The position numbers and the translations under genes were made by a program. Of a DNA stretch of 64,000 nucleotides, positions 32,360-44,239 are shown in pieces; positions within the stretch are counted from its first letter, which is position 1; each line of letters starts with the position of its first letter. Source of the DNA: Mugil cephalus (lineage: Eukaryota; Chordata; Actinopteri; Mugiliformes; Mugilidae); contig NC_061776.1 of assembly GCF_022458985.1 (NCBI RefSeq), positions 1,301,719 through 1,365,718 of the forward strand, written 5' to 3'. The notes below the pieces were generated by a model. The model had not been told where the DNA came from. It saw nothing but the letters and a program-made list of their open reading frames with translations, and searched no databases.

Positions 32360-34140
32360 TCCCTAAATATGAGTGAGACCATTACCAGGGCCCAGAGTCA
32401 GGTCAGAAGCCCCAGCGCCCGAGAACCTCCACCCCAGTGTGGGGCGCATGGGTGACAGGACCAGAGAACCACCGTAGCCACGGGGCAAGCCACACCCCAG
32501 CGCAGATGGCGAGCGATGACCAACACCCCCAGACCGACCAAGCGAGCACAAGCCACCGCAGCCCGTCCACCCACCGCCGCCAACACCCCCCCAAAGACCC
32601 CACCCCCCGCCCGCAGGGCAGCCATGGACACCTCTCCAGCCGAGAGGACTCCCCCAGGAGCCCAGCAAAGCCCCCGCAGACGGGCACCGGCCCAGCGCCC
32701 AACCAGGGACGGGCCATCCGAGCAGGGGGGCCAAGGCGCCGGCCCCATGCCCCTGGCGCACCCGGGCCAGGGAGACCACGGGAAGAGAGAACCCCCACCC
32801 GCCAGGGAGAGACCCCAGCCCCCCATCGAAGGGAGAGGGGAAGCACCAAGCCACCACCCGAACCAGTCGATACCGGAACAACCGGGTACCCAAGGAAGCC
32901 GCCACGAACCCGTCGCCACGCAGCACCAGGAGACAAAGCCAGGCCAAGAGGACACCAGAGAACCTAGGTAGATACCCCTACCAACGGCCGTGGGGCCACA
33001 GACCGCCAGCCCAAGATCCCCCTGCTAGCGGAGGACCAGGCCCCCCAAGCCCTGCCAATGGATAATGAAAAGTGACAGTGTCCCTATTACTGTGCTTCCT
33101 CAGTCCCTGATGAGGAAGCAAGCCCCTACACCGTGACCCTGTGACCCTGGATGTGGTGTGGTGCATTAAGACAGGGGGCAAACAGGAGGGTGGGGTGGGT
33201 CAGAGGACTGCAGCACACTACTGTCCTGCAGCCTGCCCTGACCCTGACCGATCCTGGGTGGACCCCTAAGGTGAGGTGCATTAAAAACTTGGGATGGTGT
33301 GTGTGGTGTATCTAGCCTTGGTTGTAATGGGCGACATAGTGTATGGTGGAGTGTGAGGTGAGTGCAATTTAGGAGGCAGGCAAGTGAGGGCCAAGTCCCC
33401 GGCAGCAGGGCCAAGGCGCAACAGCTGCCCATGGGACCCACAGACGGGGCGAGGGCCCCCAGGACTCAGGAAGTCCCCCGACCAGACCCCACCCCCAGCC
33501 CAGAACAGCAACCAGGATGCGACAGACCCCCAGGAAACCCAGAAGAACCAACACCGACCAGCCGAGCAATGGCATCAGCTACCGGGGTGGTACGGGGTGC
33601 CCCCAAGGCGGACGGAGACCCCACCCCCCACAGCCCCCCCAGCCCCAGCGCGACGGAGCGACCGGACATGCCCAGGGTGGTACTCAGGCAGCCCCCCACA
33701 CCCTCAGGCTCCGACCCCAAGGCGCCGGGCGTGGCCCCGACCGACGGGGCCCCCCGGACCCCAGGAAGGCCCCCCACGACCAGCGAGGGCCCAGCCACCA
33801 GCGGAAGGAAGGAGGGGCCGGAGGAGGAGCCGGGCGAAGGGAGGAGGGCGCTGCAGAGGGGAGGGAGAGGAGGGGACAGGGAGCCCGCCAGCCCAGACCG
33901 CCAAGGCCCACCAGGAGATCCAGGGAGAGTCGGCCATCGATACACCACGACCCCAGGAAAGTGAGCAAGCGCCGAAGCCACAGGGAACCCCAGGCAAGTC
34001 TCCAGCGCCACCCCACGTGGGGGAGAGGGAGGCCAGCCAGGTAAACCGCTCAGGGCCGGAAGTCAACCCAGGGGTGAGAAGGAGTAGGGCACCCCTAATA
34101 CATGCTCAAGGTGTTGTGGTCCGGGGATCCTCCTTAGTGA
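32360..34140 (-). repeat. GC-rich, G-run-rich 3' region of the L1-type element
   Basis: About 1.8 kb of strikingly high GC inside an AT-rich neighbourhood. In the element's own sense (minus), it is full of G runs such as gggggtggggt. Open frames on both strands overlap in many phases, which is expected at this base composition. It lies between the ORF2 stop and the poly(A) tail and is interrupted by a less GC-rich segment around 33050-33360. Confidence 0.6.
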
Positions 34141-34243
34141 ACCTGGATGAAGAGGGCAATAAAATCTTTTCCATAACGACATTCATCACTGTAAGAGAAA
34201 TATTATTATAGCATTACAGTAAGTGGAACAGAAGTGGCAAAAG

Positions 34244-37187
34244 CTAGCAGGCAAAGTCTAGATGTAAATTAAGGTTGAGGGAGTCGCAGAATACAGACCA
34301 TTTTTTGGCAAACAGAGTCAACTGATTTTTTCGGGTAGCAGATATTTTCTCCAATGATATATAATCGGAAAGAAGGTTCAACCACTGGGAAATGTTTAGT
34401 GACTGTTTGTTCTTCCAGTTCATAAGGATTGTTTTCTTGGCGATGGTGAGAGCTACAAGGACAGATTGTGATAGATGGTGAGGAAGACTGATTGTTTCCA
34501 GGTCACCAATGAGGCACAAGTTAGGGGTTAATGGGATTCTGCAGTCCAAAATTAAGGCGAGTTTCTGTGTTACAAGTGACCAGAAGTGCTGTACCGGAGA
34601 ACAGAGCCAGAGAGTGTGGAAATAAGAATCTGAATAGTTTTGGGTGCATTGCGTACATTTGTCGGATTGGGAGAAGCCCATTCTATACATCTTGTATTGA
34701 GTTGTGTGTGATCTGTGGAGTACTTTAAACTGGATCAGCTGTAAATTCGAGTTTTTGGTCATTTTAAATATATTTTTGCAGATCTGAGTCCAGAAATCAA
34801 AGTCTGTAGACAGGGAAAGATCGGCTTCCCATTTTGATATTGGTACATGTATTAAATGTGTGGTTGATAGCAGCTTATATATTAAAGAGAGGGTTTTCTT
34901 CTTTTTCGGTGTGAGTTTTTTAATGTTGGTGACGAATTGTGGTGGCTGTATGCAGTTCTGGAGCACTGGGATTTTCTTTCTGATTGTCTTGGTCACCTGT
35001 AGGTATTGGAGGAATCTCTGTGATTCATAAGTAAGTTCCCCTGGAAGAGGTGATGGAGGTGGGTTATTCCTTTATGCTTCCAAGTGCTGAGGTGAAGAGG
35101 GACTTTGTTATTCACAAAGTCAGGGTTGTGCCAAATTGGGGAGAACCCACAGGGTTCCAGCAGGGATCCTGTGGTCTCTAGACTCTTCCCCCAAGCCGAC
35201 AGGGTGGCGGCAATAATGGGGTTTTGGAAGCAATTATGACGCTTAAGGGTGATTGTAATGAAGGGCAGGTCCGAAATGCATATGTTGAGGCAGTCGGCCT
35301 GTTCTATTTCTAACCACGAATTGTAATCTGCCTCTGGGTTTATCCATTTGGTGATGTATTGTAGCTGATTTGCCAGGTAGTAGATTGTAAAGTTCGGTGC
35401 ATCAAGTCCTCCTTCTGATTTATTTTTTTGAAGGGTGGTGAGGCTAATTTTTGTCTGTTTGTTTTTGGAGTAAAATTTGGTGACTGCAGAATCTAGGTTC
35501 TGGAACCATTTTGCTGTGGGTTTGAATGGGATCATGGAGAATAAGTAATTAATTTGTGGCAAAATTTTCATTTTAACTGTTGCTATGCGTCCCATCAGAG
35601 AGATAGGAAGATTGGTCCAGCGCTTCAGGTCATCACAGATTTTATCCAGAAGTGGATCAAAGTTCAGTTGCACTAACTCTGACAATTTAGGTGAGATGTT
35701 TATGTCCAAGTATTTGATATTTCCTATGGAAAAGGGTAGTTGGGGTTTATGGTCTGCAGGATCCCATGCTTTGTCCGTTATTGGTAGTATTGTTGATTTG
35801 GACCAGTTGATTGAGTAGTCAGAGAGGGCTGAAAATTTTGAAATACAATTATAAGCTTCCTGTAATGATCTCTGAGGTTGTTGCAAGTAAAGTAAAACAT
35901 CGTCAGCATATAGATTGATCTTGTGTTCAGAGATGGATGAGTGGATACCCTGGATACTGGAGTTCTGACGTATTGCTGATGCGAGCGGTTCAATAAATAA
36001 AGCAAACAGTAGGGGAGACAGGGGGCATCCTTGTCTGGTTCCCCTCTGTAAGGTGAAGCTTTGTGATGTGAAACCATTAGTGGTGACTGTGGCCTTAGGT
36101 GAATTATACAGTGCAGCAACCCAGTGGATAAATGACTCTCCAAAGCCGAAATTTTGAAGGGTGGCAAAGAGGAAAGCCCAGTTAACTTTATCAAAGGCTT
36201 TCTCAGCGTCCAGTGATAAAACAATGGCTTCTGTGTTTCTACGCTGGGACATGCTGATCAGGTTAAGGAGCCTTCTAACTTATTTGTAGATTGTCGGCCT
36301 TTGATGAAACCTGTTTGGTCATTGAGAATTATTGATGAAATTACTTTCTCTAGTCTAGATGCTAGTGCTTTGGAAATAATTTTGATGTCTGTATTAATCA
36401 ATCACAGAGGGCGATAGCTGGAAGGGAGTGTTGGGTCTTTATCAGGTTTTAAAAGTAATTTAATTGCAGCAGTATTCATTTGGGATCTTATGCAACCTGT
36501 GTTTTTAATTTCTGTAACAGTCCTTAGGAACAAGGGGGCCAGATCTGACCAGAACTGTTTCATAAATTCGGCAGGGAAACCATCTGGCCCAGGAGCTTTG
36601 CCCATAGGCATGTTTTCTAAAGCTGTTAATAGTTCTTCCATGGTCAGTGGTGAATCCAATATGTTTCTTTGTTCTGCCGTCAGTTGGAGTAGATTGAGTT
36701 TTTTGAGGAAGGCCTGAATGTCGTCAGGATTCGGGTTGGTAGTTGTTGAATATAATTTTTCATAGAAGCTGTAAAAGATTTGATTAATTTCCTGTGGTGA
36801 CTGAGTGTGTTTGCCACTTGAGTCCTGAATTGCATTTATAAGAGATTTTTCTCTGTTGCGTTGGAGTTGATTCGCAAGAAATTTTCCTGATTTATTGCTA
36901 TGCTCAAAATTTTGGTATCTAAGTTGTTGAAGTACGAATTCTGTTTTTTTGGTCAAGATATTTTCTAATTGTAGTTTCGCATTTTGTAGTTGGGTCCATA
37001 ATTGTTCATTTGGGTTTGCGGTGTATTGTTCTGTTATTTCTTTAATCTTATCCTCAATGTTTTTTTCTGCTTGTTGGTCCCGTTTTTTCTTGTAAGAGGA
37101 GTAAGATATAATTTTGCCTCTGATTACGGCTTTCCCAGTTTCCCAAATCAGAGTTGGGGATAAATTTGGAGAGTCATTTATTTCCAA
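34244..37187 (-). pseudogene. L1-type ORF2 (reverse transcriptase and CCHC tail), broken
   Basis: RT landmarks on the minus strand in order are GKAPGPDGFPAEF, then a stop at 36402 and a gap, LSLDAEKAFDKVNW (motif A), GTRQGCPLSPLLFALF (motif B), NLYADDVLLYL (motif C) and WTNLPISLMGRI. After a break near 34993 comes a C-terminal CTQC with SYFHTLWLC zinc-knuckle-like segment. At least two frame breaks. The N-terminal endonuclease is missing because the element is truncated at 37275. L1/Tx1 clade by motif pattern. Confidence 0.85.
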
Positions 37188-37275
37188 AAACCCCTTCCAT
37201 TCCCTCCTTATTAATGAGTCAAATTCAGGGTCTCTCAGTAATGAGGTGTTAAGGCGCCATGTGGGTGATGGTTGA

Positions 37276-37403
37276 TGGCTGTGAAATTAACAAAGGCAAT
37301 GAACAAGGTTAGTGATTGGTTATAAAACTCATGCCTCACGTTAAATGTGGAAAAAACGGTAACCATGTTCTTTACAAATAGGTGGAAACTTAAAAGTTAT
37401 CCT
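37276..37403. repeat. Right copy of the 128-bp direct repeat
   Basis: Repeats the host LINE sequence at 31694-31821, after which the host LINE reading resumes with tgacattgtagtaaatggg. This fits duplication of the target on insertion. Confidence 0.9.
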
Positions 37404-38300
37404 GACATTGTAGTAAATGGGCAAAAAATAAAACATGTAGAGCAATTTAAATACCCGTAGGTAACATTAGATCCAACACCTTCTGGTGTACATCCTGGTC
37501 TCAGGCATGTAAAACAGTTACAAAACCACTAGAGTCACTGTACAAAAGCAGATCTATGCCAAAAAACCACGGCATTACCATCATTCTCATGTACTCGCCA
37601 AATATGGTATTTTGAGCTTTGAAAACTTGAGTATACACTCAAATATTTATTTACTTCACAAAATTATCCATAATGCTTATGCCCCCCCCCCCCGAAAACG
37701 TTTGTGACGCTCTGAACACACAGCACGACTAACTCGATCTGTTGTGAGAGGTGAGTGTAACATTCCTCAACGTAGAACTCAGTGTGGCAGCTTTTATTTT
37801 TCATGTGTGGCCATGAGTCAGTGGAATATCCATCCCACGTATTCTCAGGCTTGTCAAAGCGCTGGTTACTGAGTAAGCAAGTTTGCACACGTTGTTGAGT
37901 ATGTATACTTGTCTGGTTATTAATACGTGTATGAGTGTGGTTATTAGAGGAGGATGGGGAAAGCTGGACTGTTACCTGTGTATGTGCTTGTGTTTGAATG
38001 TGTGATGAGAGTAAGAGAGAGTATGTGCTATTGATCCCATATGCACTTCATGATTTAGCAATCTTGTTCCCTGCTCTTACTAGTGTATTCTATCTGTTTT
38101 TAAAATATTATGGTCATCATGTCACTTATCTGTCATATTTCAATCATTTTAATACTGTATTTGCTTTCAAGTTACCTGCCCAGGGACTACAGGCAGAAAT
38201 GAGCAATTGTTGCTGTAACCTGGCTCAAAGCATCTCTTTTTGTTTTACAAGATTAATGTTTTTTTGTGCATTGTCCCTGTTTTTAAATAAATAAATTCAA
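37404..38300 (+). pseudogene. LINE, 3' portion of the split element
   Basis: Resumes at the equivalent of YPDIVVNGQKIKHVEQFKY and continues with decayed C-terminal RT sequence, then a 3' UTR ending gtccctgtttttaaataaat, typical of L2/CR1-like fish LINE tails. Several stops and a C-run (37683-37692). Confidence 0.75.
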
Positions 38301-38640
38301 CAACAAATCCCTCCATGAAACATGGGGGCGCTAATGTCCTGGTTTGGGCCTGTTCTGCTGCATCTGCTCATCATTGATGAACCAATGAACTATGAATTCT
38401 ACCAGTGAACTCTAAAAGAAAATGTCAGGACATGAGTCCATGAGCTGAATGTGAAGAGAAACTGGGTCATGGAGGAAGACAAGGAGCCCAAGAACACCAG
38501 TGGTTCTCCAGAGGAACCAGATGGGCACATGGACTCGACAACATGATCAACACTGGACCATTTTCCCGAATAAACAAATACACTAGTATTTGTGTTCCAT
38601 GTTTCCATGTTGTCATTCTGATGCAGAAATGTGGACATTT
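38300..38640 (+). pseudogene. Tc1/mariner-like transposase fragment
   Basis: The plus strand reads MKHGGANVLVW and then, after frame breaks, a region equivalent to LKENVRT, NWVM and QDNDPKH of Tc1 transposases (38400-38500). Heavily decayed. Confidence 0.55.
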
Positions 38641-38769
38641 CTTAAGGACACTAAACCTTTTAATTCTAACATTTGAAAGACCTGTTGTGTCGTCTCCATC
38701 CTTGCGCTGTGTTGGTATTGTTTGCTCCAGTCTTTATGTTTCTTAAATCGAGTTGCAGACTCAGCAAGG

Positions 38770-39140
38770 AGTTTGTAGGTCAGTGAACAAACACAATGTC
38801 CCCCTCCAACTGGATCTGGTTCTGCTCCTCATCAACCTGCAAAAGTTTAACTTTTCCAACATCAGCGGTTGCTTGGAGGTCAAAGCAGGACAGAGGAGGA
38901 AGTGCAGGAGCCTCTAGGTCTGACAGTCACATCTCCGTTCTTACCTGCAGACAAAGACCTGGGTGTCGGGTTCCTGCATCACTCAGTCGTCTTTGTAGAA
39001 GTGTGAAAGCAGCTCTGATTCTGATCTCTGGAAAGAGAGAAGGAAGCAACCTGGCTTCCAATGTACCATCAGCAGTCCAGACAAGAACATATGAAAAAAC
39101 TCTCACCATGTCATCAAACACAGGCCTCAGGCACAGACGT
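38770..39140 (-). other. Possible exon-like module, unrecognised
   Basis: The minus strand has two short intron-like gaps bounded by consensus signals. One is ATG|gtgaga to tttccag| (about 39109 to 39031). The other is CTGCAG|gtaaga to ttttgcag| (about 38948 to 38845). The last block ends VDEEQNQIQ and a stop. The frames do not join cleanly: two of three frames of the middle block have stops. I do not recognise a family. It could be a relic or chance. Confidence 0.2.
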
Positions 39141-39234
39141 GAACATTAAAGTCACATCTATAAGATTAAACTAAAGACAACATTCTGTGGCAGAAATGAA
39201 ACCAGATTTAATCTGATGCTACATCCAGATGATC

Positions 39235-39240
39235 TTTATT
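39235..39240 (-). terminator. Candidate distal poly(A) signal of inhba
   Basis: AATAAA on the coding strand, about 680 nt past the inhba stop. The intervening 39241-39918 is AT-rich, non-repetitive and likely 3' UTR. Confidence 0.35.
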
Positions 39241-39918
39241 TTAGTATTTAATCCTATAAACCATAAAAACACTGGTCATTAAATGTAAAGGGTTCACCTT
39301 CCAGACAGCAGGAAAAAGACATAAAAAAGAAAGAGACTAAATATCCAGACATTGACTGACACTTTGTTTAATGATGATTAAAAAATAGATGCAAATAAAT
39401 TATAGCTATAAAGTTTTATCTTTACAGTGAAGCAATGACCAAACCAACCACATAAATAATTTAACATCATGTTTGTCTCAAGAAAATGAAGCGTTGTCTT
39501 TGGCTTTGTTCAGAACCTTCAAATATCTACATTCAGCTTATTGAATAAGAAGAATCACGTTTGGCTCTAGAAGCTCAATGGACACGTTTCTTTCAAGTAT
39601 TGTAACAACACAGATTTTCACACCATATTCAAAAAAGATGAAACATATTCATAAGTCACTCATGCTTACTAGAAGAACATTAAACAATAAAAACAACTGA
39701 GAAATCACACTTGGAGACGGATGAAGTCCGACTTAGGATCTGTTGCATAGTTTTCTCAGCTCGTTCCAATATGGAAAATTGTCTCCTCCAGGAAGAAACA
39801 CAACGCTTCATCACTACGCAGAATATGTCGTCTTTACTGGGAAAGGCAGATCTAATTGTTTTCCTGCAGGATGCAGGTTTATAAAGTGTTGAAACATTGT
39901 TTAAGAAGTCACGCTTCC

Positions 39919-42900
39919 CTATGAGCAGCCACACTCATCTACAACCATGTTCTGGACGTCCTTCTTGATGATCTTCTGCTCCTCGTTGTAGTAGAGCATT
40001 GACATGGCTCGCAGCCTTGTCGGCACGCAGCAAGACTTTGTGTTTTGAAATGGACTGTAGCCCCTCATGCGATAATGATTGATAACTGCCGAGTGGAAGG
40101 AGAGGGATGAGCTTCCGAGGCTGGCCATGTGGTTTGGACACTCGCCCTCGCAGTAGTTGGCATGGTAACCGGATGGAGCGATAATCCAGTCGCTCCAACC
40201 AATGTCTTTAAAGTTCACATAAAACTGCCGTTTGCAGCAAATGTGGATTTTCCCGTCACACTCCAGGCCTCGTTTTACTCGCCTGAGAGTCTCTTCTCGA
40301 ACTCGTACAGCCACCATGAGGAAGGGTCGGTGAGACTGGTCTCGTCCGGTCCCTCGTTCGCCATCGGCAGGCGTCAAGACAGGCGAGACTCCAGCGTCGG
40401 CACACAGAGGACAGGAAACCCTCAGGCTGAGTGAGCGGCCGCCGCCATCCAGCAAACTCTGAATGCTGCGAGGAATGGCCAGAGTGTGCCAGCCGCTCCG
40501 ATGGGTGTCCAGCATTTTCTCTGAAACACACTCCTCCTTCTCATTACTGTCCTCATCAGGGTGAAGCCACAGTAGTCGCAGCATCACTTTGCCTTTCAGA
40601 CGGTTTCCCTTCGAGGCCTTCACGAAGATCCAAACGTTGGCCTGGTCCACCAGGGGTGAGACGCCATCTTCCTTGGAGATGTCAAAGGTGACTGTGTTTG
40701 GAGAGAGCCCTGCAGGACAAAACATTGTAAAAGAAAACTGTGAGTGAGAGGAAAGACTGACTGATTAAAATGTGTTCAGTCTCAATCTACTTTAAGAGAA
40801 GAGGATGCTGCTGTCACATGTTTACTGGCCTATAAGTCTGATCTCTAACTCTGAAAATGTGTTTTTATTGATTAAAAAATGGTGAGAAATTTTGAAATAA
40901 AAACAACAGCGTAAGGACCTTGTTCCTTTTCTCTGAAGTAGGCAATACAACCCCCTGGCCCCCAGTTTTGTCTTCTTGTCATTTGAATGAATGAACAAAG
41001 AAAGAGTCTGAAAGGATAAATGGAGCCCGTGCCTCTAAATATATTCAGAATGACCCACGACACTAAAAAAAGATCAGGCCTGATTTCAGGGAATGTTGTT
41101 AACAAGGCTGTTAGTATGGACCCCCCCCCCCCCTCGCCTGAATCTTCCCTCTTTGTCTCCAGAATAATTACCGAGGCCCACATTTCTCTGAATGAAGAGA
41201 TTATTTACGGCCTGAGACCACACGGTATTCGGCCCCTCCCCGCCCCTCGTTACTGTCCACTAATTTTGGTGAGTCTTAGGCTTTTAAGTGATAGGTTGGA
41301 AGAGATTACTATTTATATCACAAAGGCATCATAGACCTAAGCAAACAAGTAATGGACCAATGAGGTTGATCACAAGTAACACTCAGGACTCAACGCCCAC
41401 AAAAACTGTCCAACAGGTGACTTGAATCAGTTATTAACCCTGAGATTCAGCCTGGAGAACCTCTCTGATACGACTCTAGAAAAAAAAGACATAAATGTCT
41501 TTCTGCCGCTGGTTTCCAATCAGACTATAATGTCCTAAATCAGCAACTGAGGTTTATGTTATTATAATGTTATAAAAGCAAAAAGGATGAATCTATGTTT
41601 AAATATCTTCCGTAAACATCTTCTATGTCCAGAGAACTGTTCAGTCTTTAGACTGAACAGATGTAGGTCTGTTCATGCTTATTATCGAACTAAAGCAGTG
41701 AGGGAAGCATCGACTCATCAGCTTCGTTCCAACTGTTATTTGCCATTGGATTTACAGTTTGGAGGAAAACTAGAAGTAAAAACTCAGACTCAGTGTAATC
41801 AATAGACTCTGAACATGTTGCTGAAATCTGTAAACAAACTTTGAACTTTTTGGATTTTTCTGAATGAACAGATAAGAAAACACACACAGGCAGTAAACCT
41901 CAGCCTAACCCACCCACTTTAATGACGTCAGATTTAATCTAATGTGTCCAAATACAGAGACATGTTTGTTCTGTCTGCATTTAAAAGCAAAGTTTTATTT
42001 TTGTAGTTCTAGTCTCTCAAACTATCAAACAAATTGATGCTGAAATGTGGATTCATATTTACCTGTGTCAGAGCCAAATAATTGTGAACCAGGACCAATA
42101 AAGGTGACCCTAACCACAGGAGTCCCTGTCCCAGGACTATCAGCCCTAACCACAGGAGTCCCTGACCCAGGACTATTAACCCTGACCCAGGACTATGAAC
42201 CCCGACCCAGGACTATCAGCCTTGACCCAGGACTATGAACCCCGACCCAGGACTATCAGCCTTGACCCAGGACTATGAACCCCGACCCAGGACTATCAGC
42301 CTTGACCCAGGACTATGAACCCCGACTCAGGACTATCAGCCTTGACCATGGGAGTCCCTGACCCAGGAATATCAGTCCTAAGCACAGGAGTCTCTAACCC
42401 AGGACGACCAACCCTGATCCAGGACGGCCAACCCTGATCCAGGACTATCAGCCCTAAGCACAGGAGTCTCAAACCCAGGACGGCCAACCCTGACCCAGGA
42501 CTATCAGCCTTGACCTAGGACTATTAGTCTTGATCCAGGACTATCAGCCCTCCTCCAGAACTATCAGCCCTCCCCCAGAACTATCAGCCTTGACCCAGGA
42601 CTATTAACCCTGACCCAGGACTATCAGCCTTGACCCAGCACTATTAATCTTGATCCAGGACTATCAGCCTTGACCATGGGAGTCCCTGACCCAGGAATAT
42701 CAGCCCTAACCACAGGAGTCCCCAACCCAGGACGACCAACCCTGATCCAGTACGACCAACCCTGACCCAGGAATATCAGCCCTAACCACAGGAGTCTCTA
42801 ACCCAGGACTATCAACCCTGACCCAGGACTATCAGCCTTGTCCCAGGACTATCAACCCTGACCCAGGACTATCATCAAGACAGGATGATACTAGACACAA

Positions 42901-43359
42901 AAACGATGTCTCTCATTGATAGTTGGACTAGTTGGACTAACCTGGTTCTCCAAAGGTGATTATTTCAGAAGGTGGTTCCACAGCCGTTGAGTCCCCAGGT
43001 CCCTGGTTCTCGTCCTGGATTTCCACGCTACCATCCTCGGCCACTCGCCCAACGTGCAGCTTCTTGATGGCGTTGAGCAGTGCGGCGCGAGGGACCGGCT
43101 GGGTCAGGTTGGGCCGAGCGCTCAGGTGAAGCATGTTGAGAATGTGACGTTTCACAGCCTCCACCATTTCACTCTGACCTCCTGATGAAGACAAATTCCT
43201 CTTCATCTGAGACAGAGAACAAGATGGACAGTCTGAGGAGGGGCCCTCTTCCTGGAGATGCAATGCCACGTTCACTTCTGGAGACGGAGAAACTGTCGGA
43301 GAGGCGTCGACAAGAAGACAGAGGGCCACCAGGAGGAACCCAGCAAACACAGAGTACAT
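39919..43359 (-). CDS. inhba: Inhibin beta-A chain (activin A subunit precursor)
   Basis: Secreted TGF-beta family ligand. Homodimers are activin A, and pairing with the inhibin alpha chain gives inhibin A (family knowledge). Two minus-strand exons: 43359-42942 and 40709-39919. They are joined by GT-AG inside a Gly codon, giving 402 residues (human 426). There is a signal peptide at about 1-20 ([17 protein letters not shown]). The propeptide contains conserved [30 protein letters not shown] and the SEIITFGE segment. An RVKR processing site ends at residue 286. The mature chain is 116 residues (287-402) with all nine cysteines, including [33 protein letters not shown] and the terminal [14 protein letters not shown] and IIKKDVQNM favour beta-A over beta-B. 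An in-frame ATG at 43398 is upstream; 43359 was preferred because the signal peptide starts there. Confidence 0.96.
40895..41335. promoter_or_regulatory. Candidate conserved non-coding element in the inhba intron
   Basis: About 440 bp of complex, non-repetitive sequence within the inhba intron, containing gaagagattatttacggcct and a run of C (41121-41133). It stands out against the minisatellite at 42.1-42.9 kb. Conservation cannot be tested here, so this is a suggestion only. Confidence 0.25.
42090..42880. repeat. 20-bp minisatellite in the inhba intron
   Basis: About 35 copies of a unit built on gacccaggactatcagcc, mixed with an accacaggagtccctgaccc variant. It ends about 60 bp before the exon 1 donor at 42941. 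Confidence 0.9.
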
Positions 43360-43929
43360 GATGGGAAAGTTGGGAACGTTGGTACAGACACTATTCACGG
43401 TAGTGTCACTGGAAGACTAGCAGAGACTAGTAGAGACAGTAGAGGCAGTAGAAGACTAGTAGATATTAGTACAGACTAGTGGAGTCTAGTAGAGGACTAG
43501 TAGAGACAGTAGAGACAGTAGAACCACTGTCTGCAGTAGAATCCGGAGGTAACGTCAACTGTAGCTGGTTCAGTCTGATCTCTGAGGTGAATGAAGAGAC
43601 ACAGTTCAACAACCTGCAGTGAACTCCTGTCCTGACGTAGCTCTCTGGTCCTCAGTGTGAAGGTTCTGGTCCTGTTGGGTCCTGAACGTCTGAGCTGAAC
43701 CAACAGTGAGCAGGGTCACTCTCTTCTCCCTCTGTCCTCTGTAATTATACCTCTCTGTCTGTTTAATCCCTCCCTCCATTCACAGAGGTATTTCCCTGTG
43801 AGTCACTCACTGACACTCAGTCAGAATCTCTCAGGACTCTTCGTGGTGTTTCCTCGTGAATGAACGTCACGACATCAGAGGAGGAGGAAGGAGGGAAGAG
43901 GAGGAAGAGTCCCTGATTCATTCAACCCC

Positions 43930-43960
<31 letters not shown>
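43360..43960 (-). promoter_or_regulatory. inhba 5' flank, probable promoter
   Basis: Short tagtagagacag repeats lie at 43420-43520, a unique region at 43540-43870, then a poly(C) run (about 43926-43946), a CA run and a tgagtca (AP-1-like) word at 43968-43974. Promoter position is inferred from the gene start; no TATA box is assigned. Confidence 0.3.
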
Positions 43961-44239
43961 ACATGAATGAGTCAGCCATCGTCATCGTCTCCTCACGTGG
44001 ACAAGAAACTCTGTGAAATCATTTTTAGATTAGAGACACACTTTGTTGTTCCTGTTCACAGATGGAGGAACTCACTTCATCACCAGCCCTCTGCTGGTGG
44101 AGTCGGGAGTTACAGCCTCCGAGACCAGGTCCAGACCGAGTCCAGACACTATGGTCTACCCAAGACCAGATCCAGAAACTATGATTTTATTTATTTATTT
44201 CTGTTACTATTATTAAGTGAATATATAATTAATACCTGA

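Larger units (their letters stand above)
31822..37275 (-). mobile_element. L1/Tx1-like LINE, 5'-truncated, with unusually long target-site duplication
   Basis: About 5.45 kb inserted in minus orientation. It begins on the plus strand with a run of about 17 T (the poly(A) tail of the minus-strand element) next to the left 128-bp repeat, and ends at the right repeat. ORF2 parts lie at 37187-36402, 36252-34993 and 34996-34244. The endonuclease domain and ORF1 are absent, as expected for 5' truncation. From ORF2's stop to the tail there are about 2.4 kb of 3' UTR, including a GC-rich block. Confidence 0.88.

Noticed and set aside
32363-34211. Several overlapping Pro/Arg/Gly-rich frames of 150-275 codons
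   Set aside because: High GC removes stops on both strands; none shows a domain, and the block lies in the 3' region of an L1-type element.
38796-39149. Plus-strand 117-codon frame as a gene
   Set aside because: No recognisable domain; splice-like signals are on the opposite strand.
39919-40300. Inhibin beta-B instead of beta-A
   Set aside because: The mature chain matches beta-A at [16 protein letters not shown] and IIKKDVQNM, where beta-B differs.
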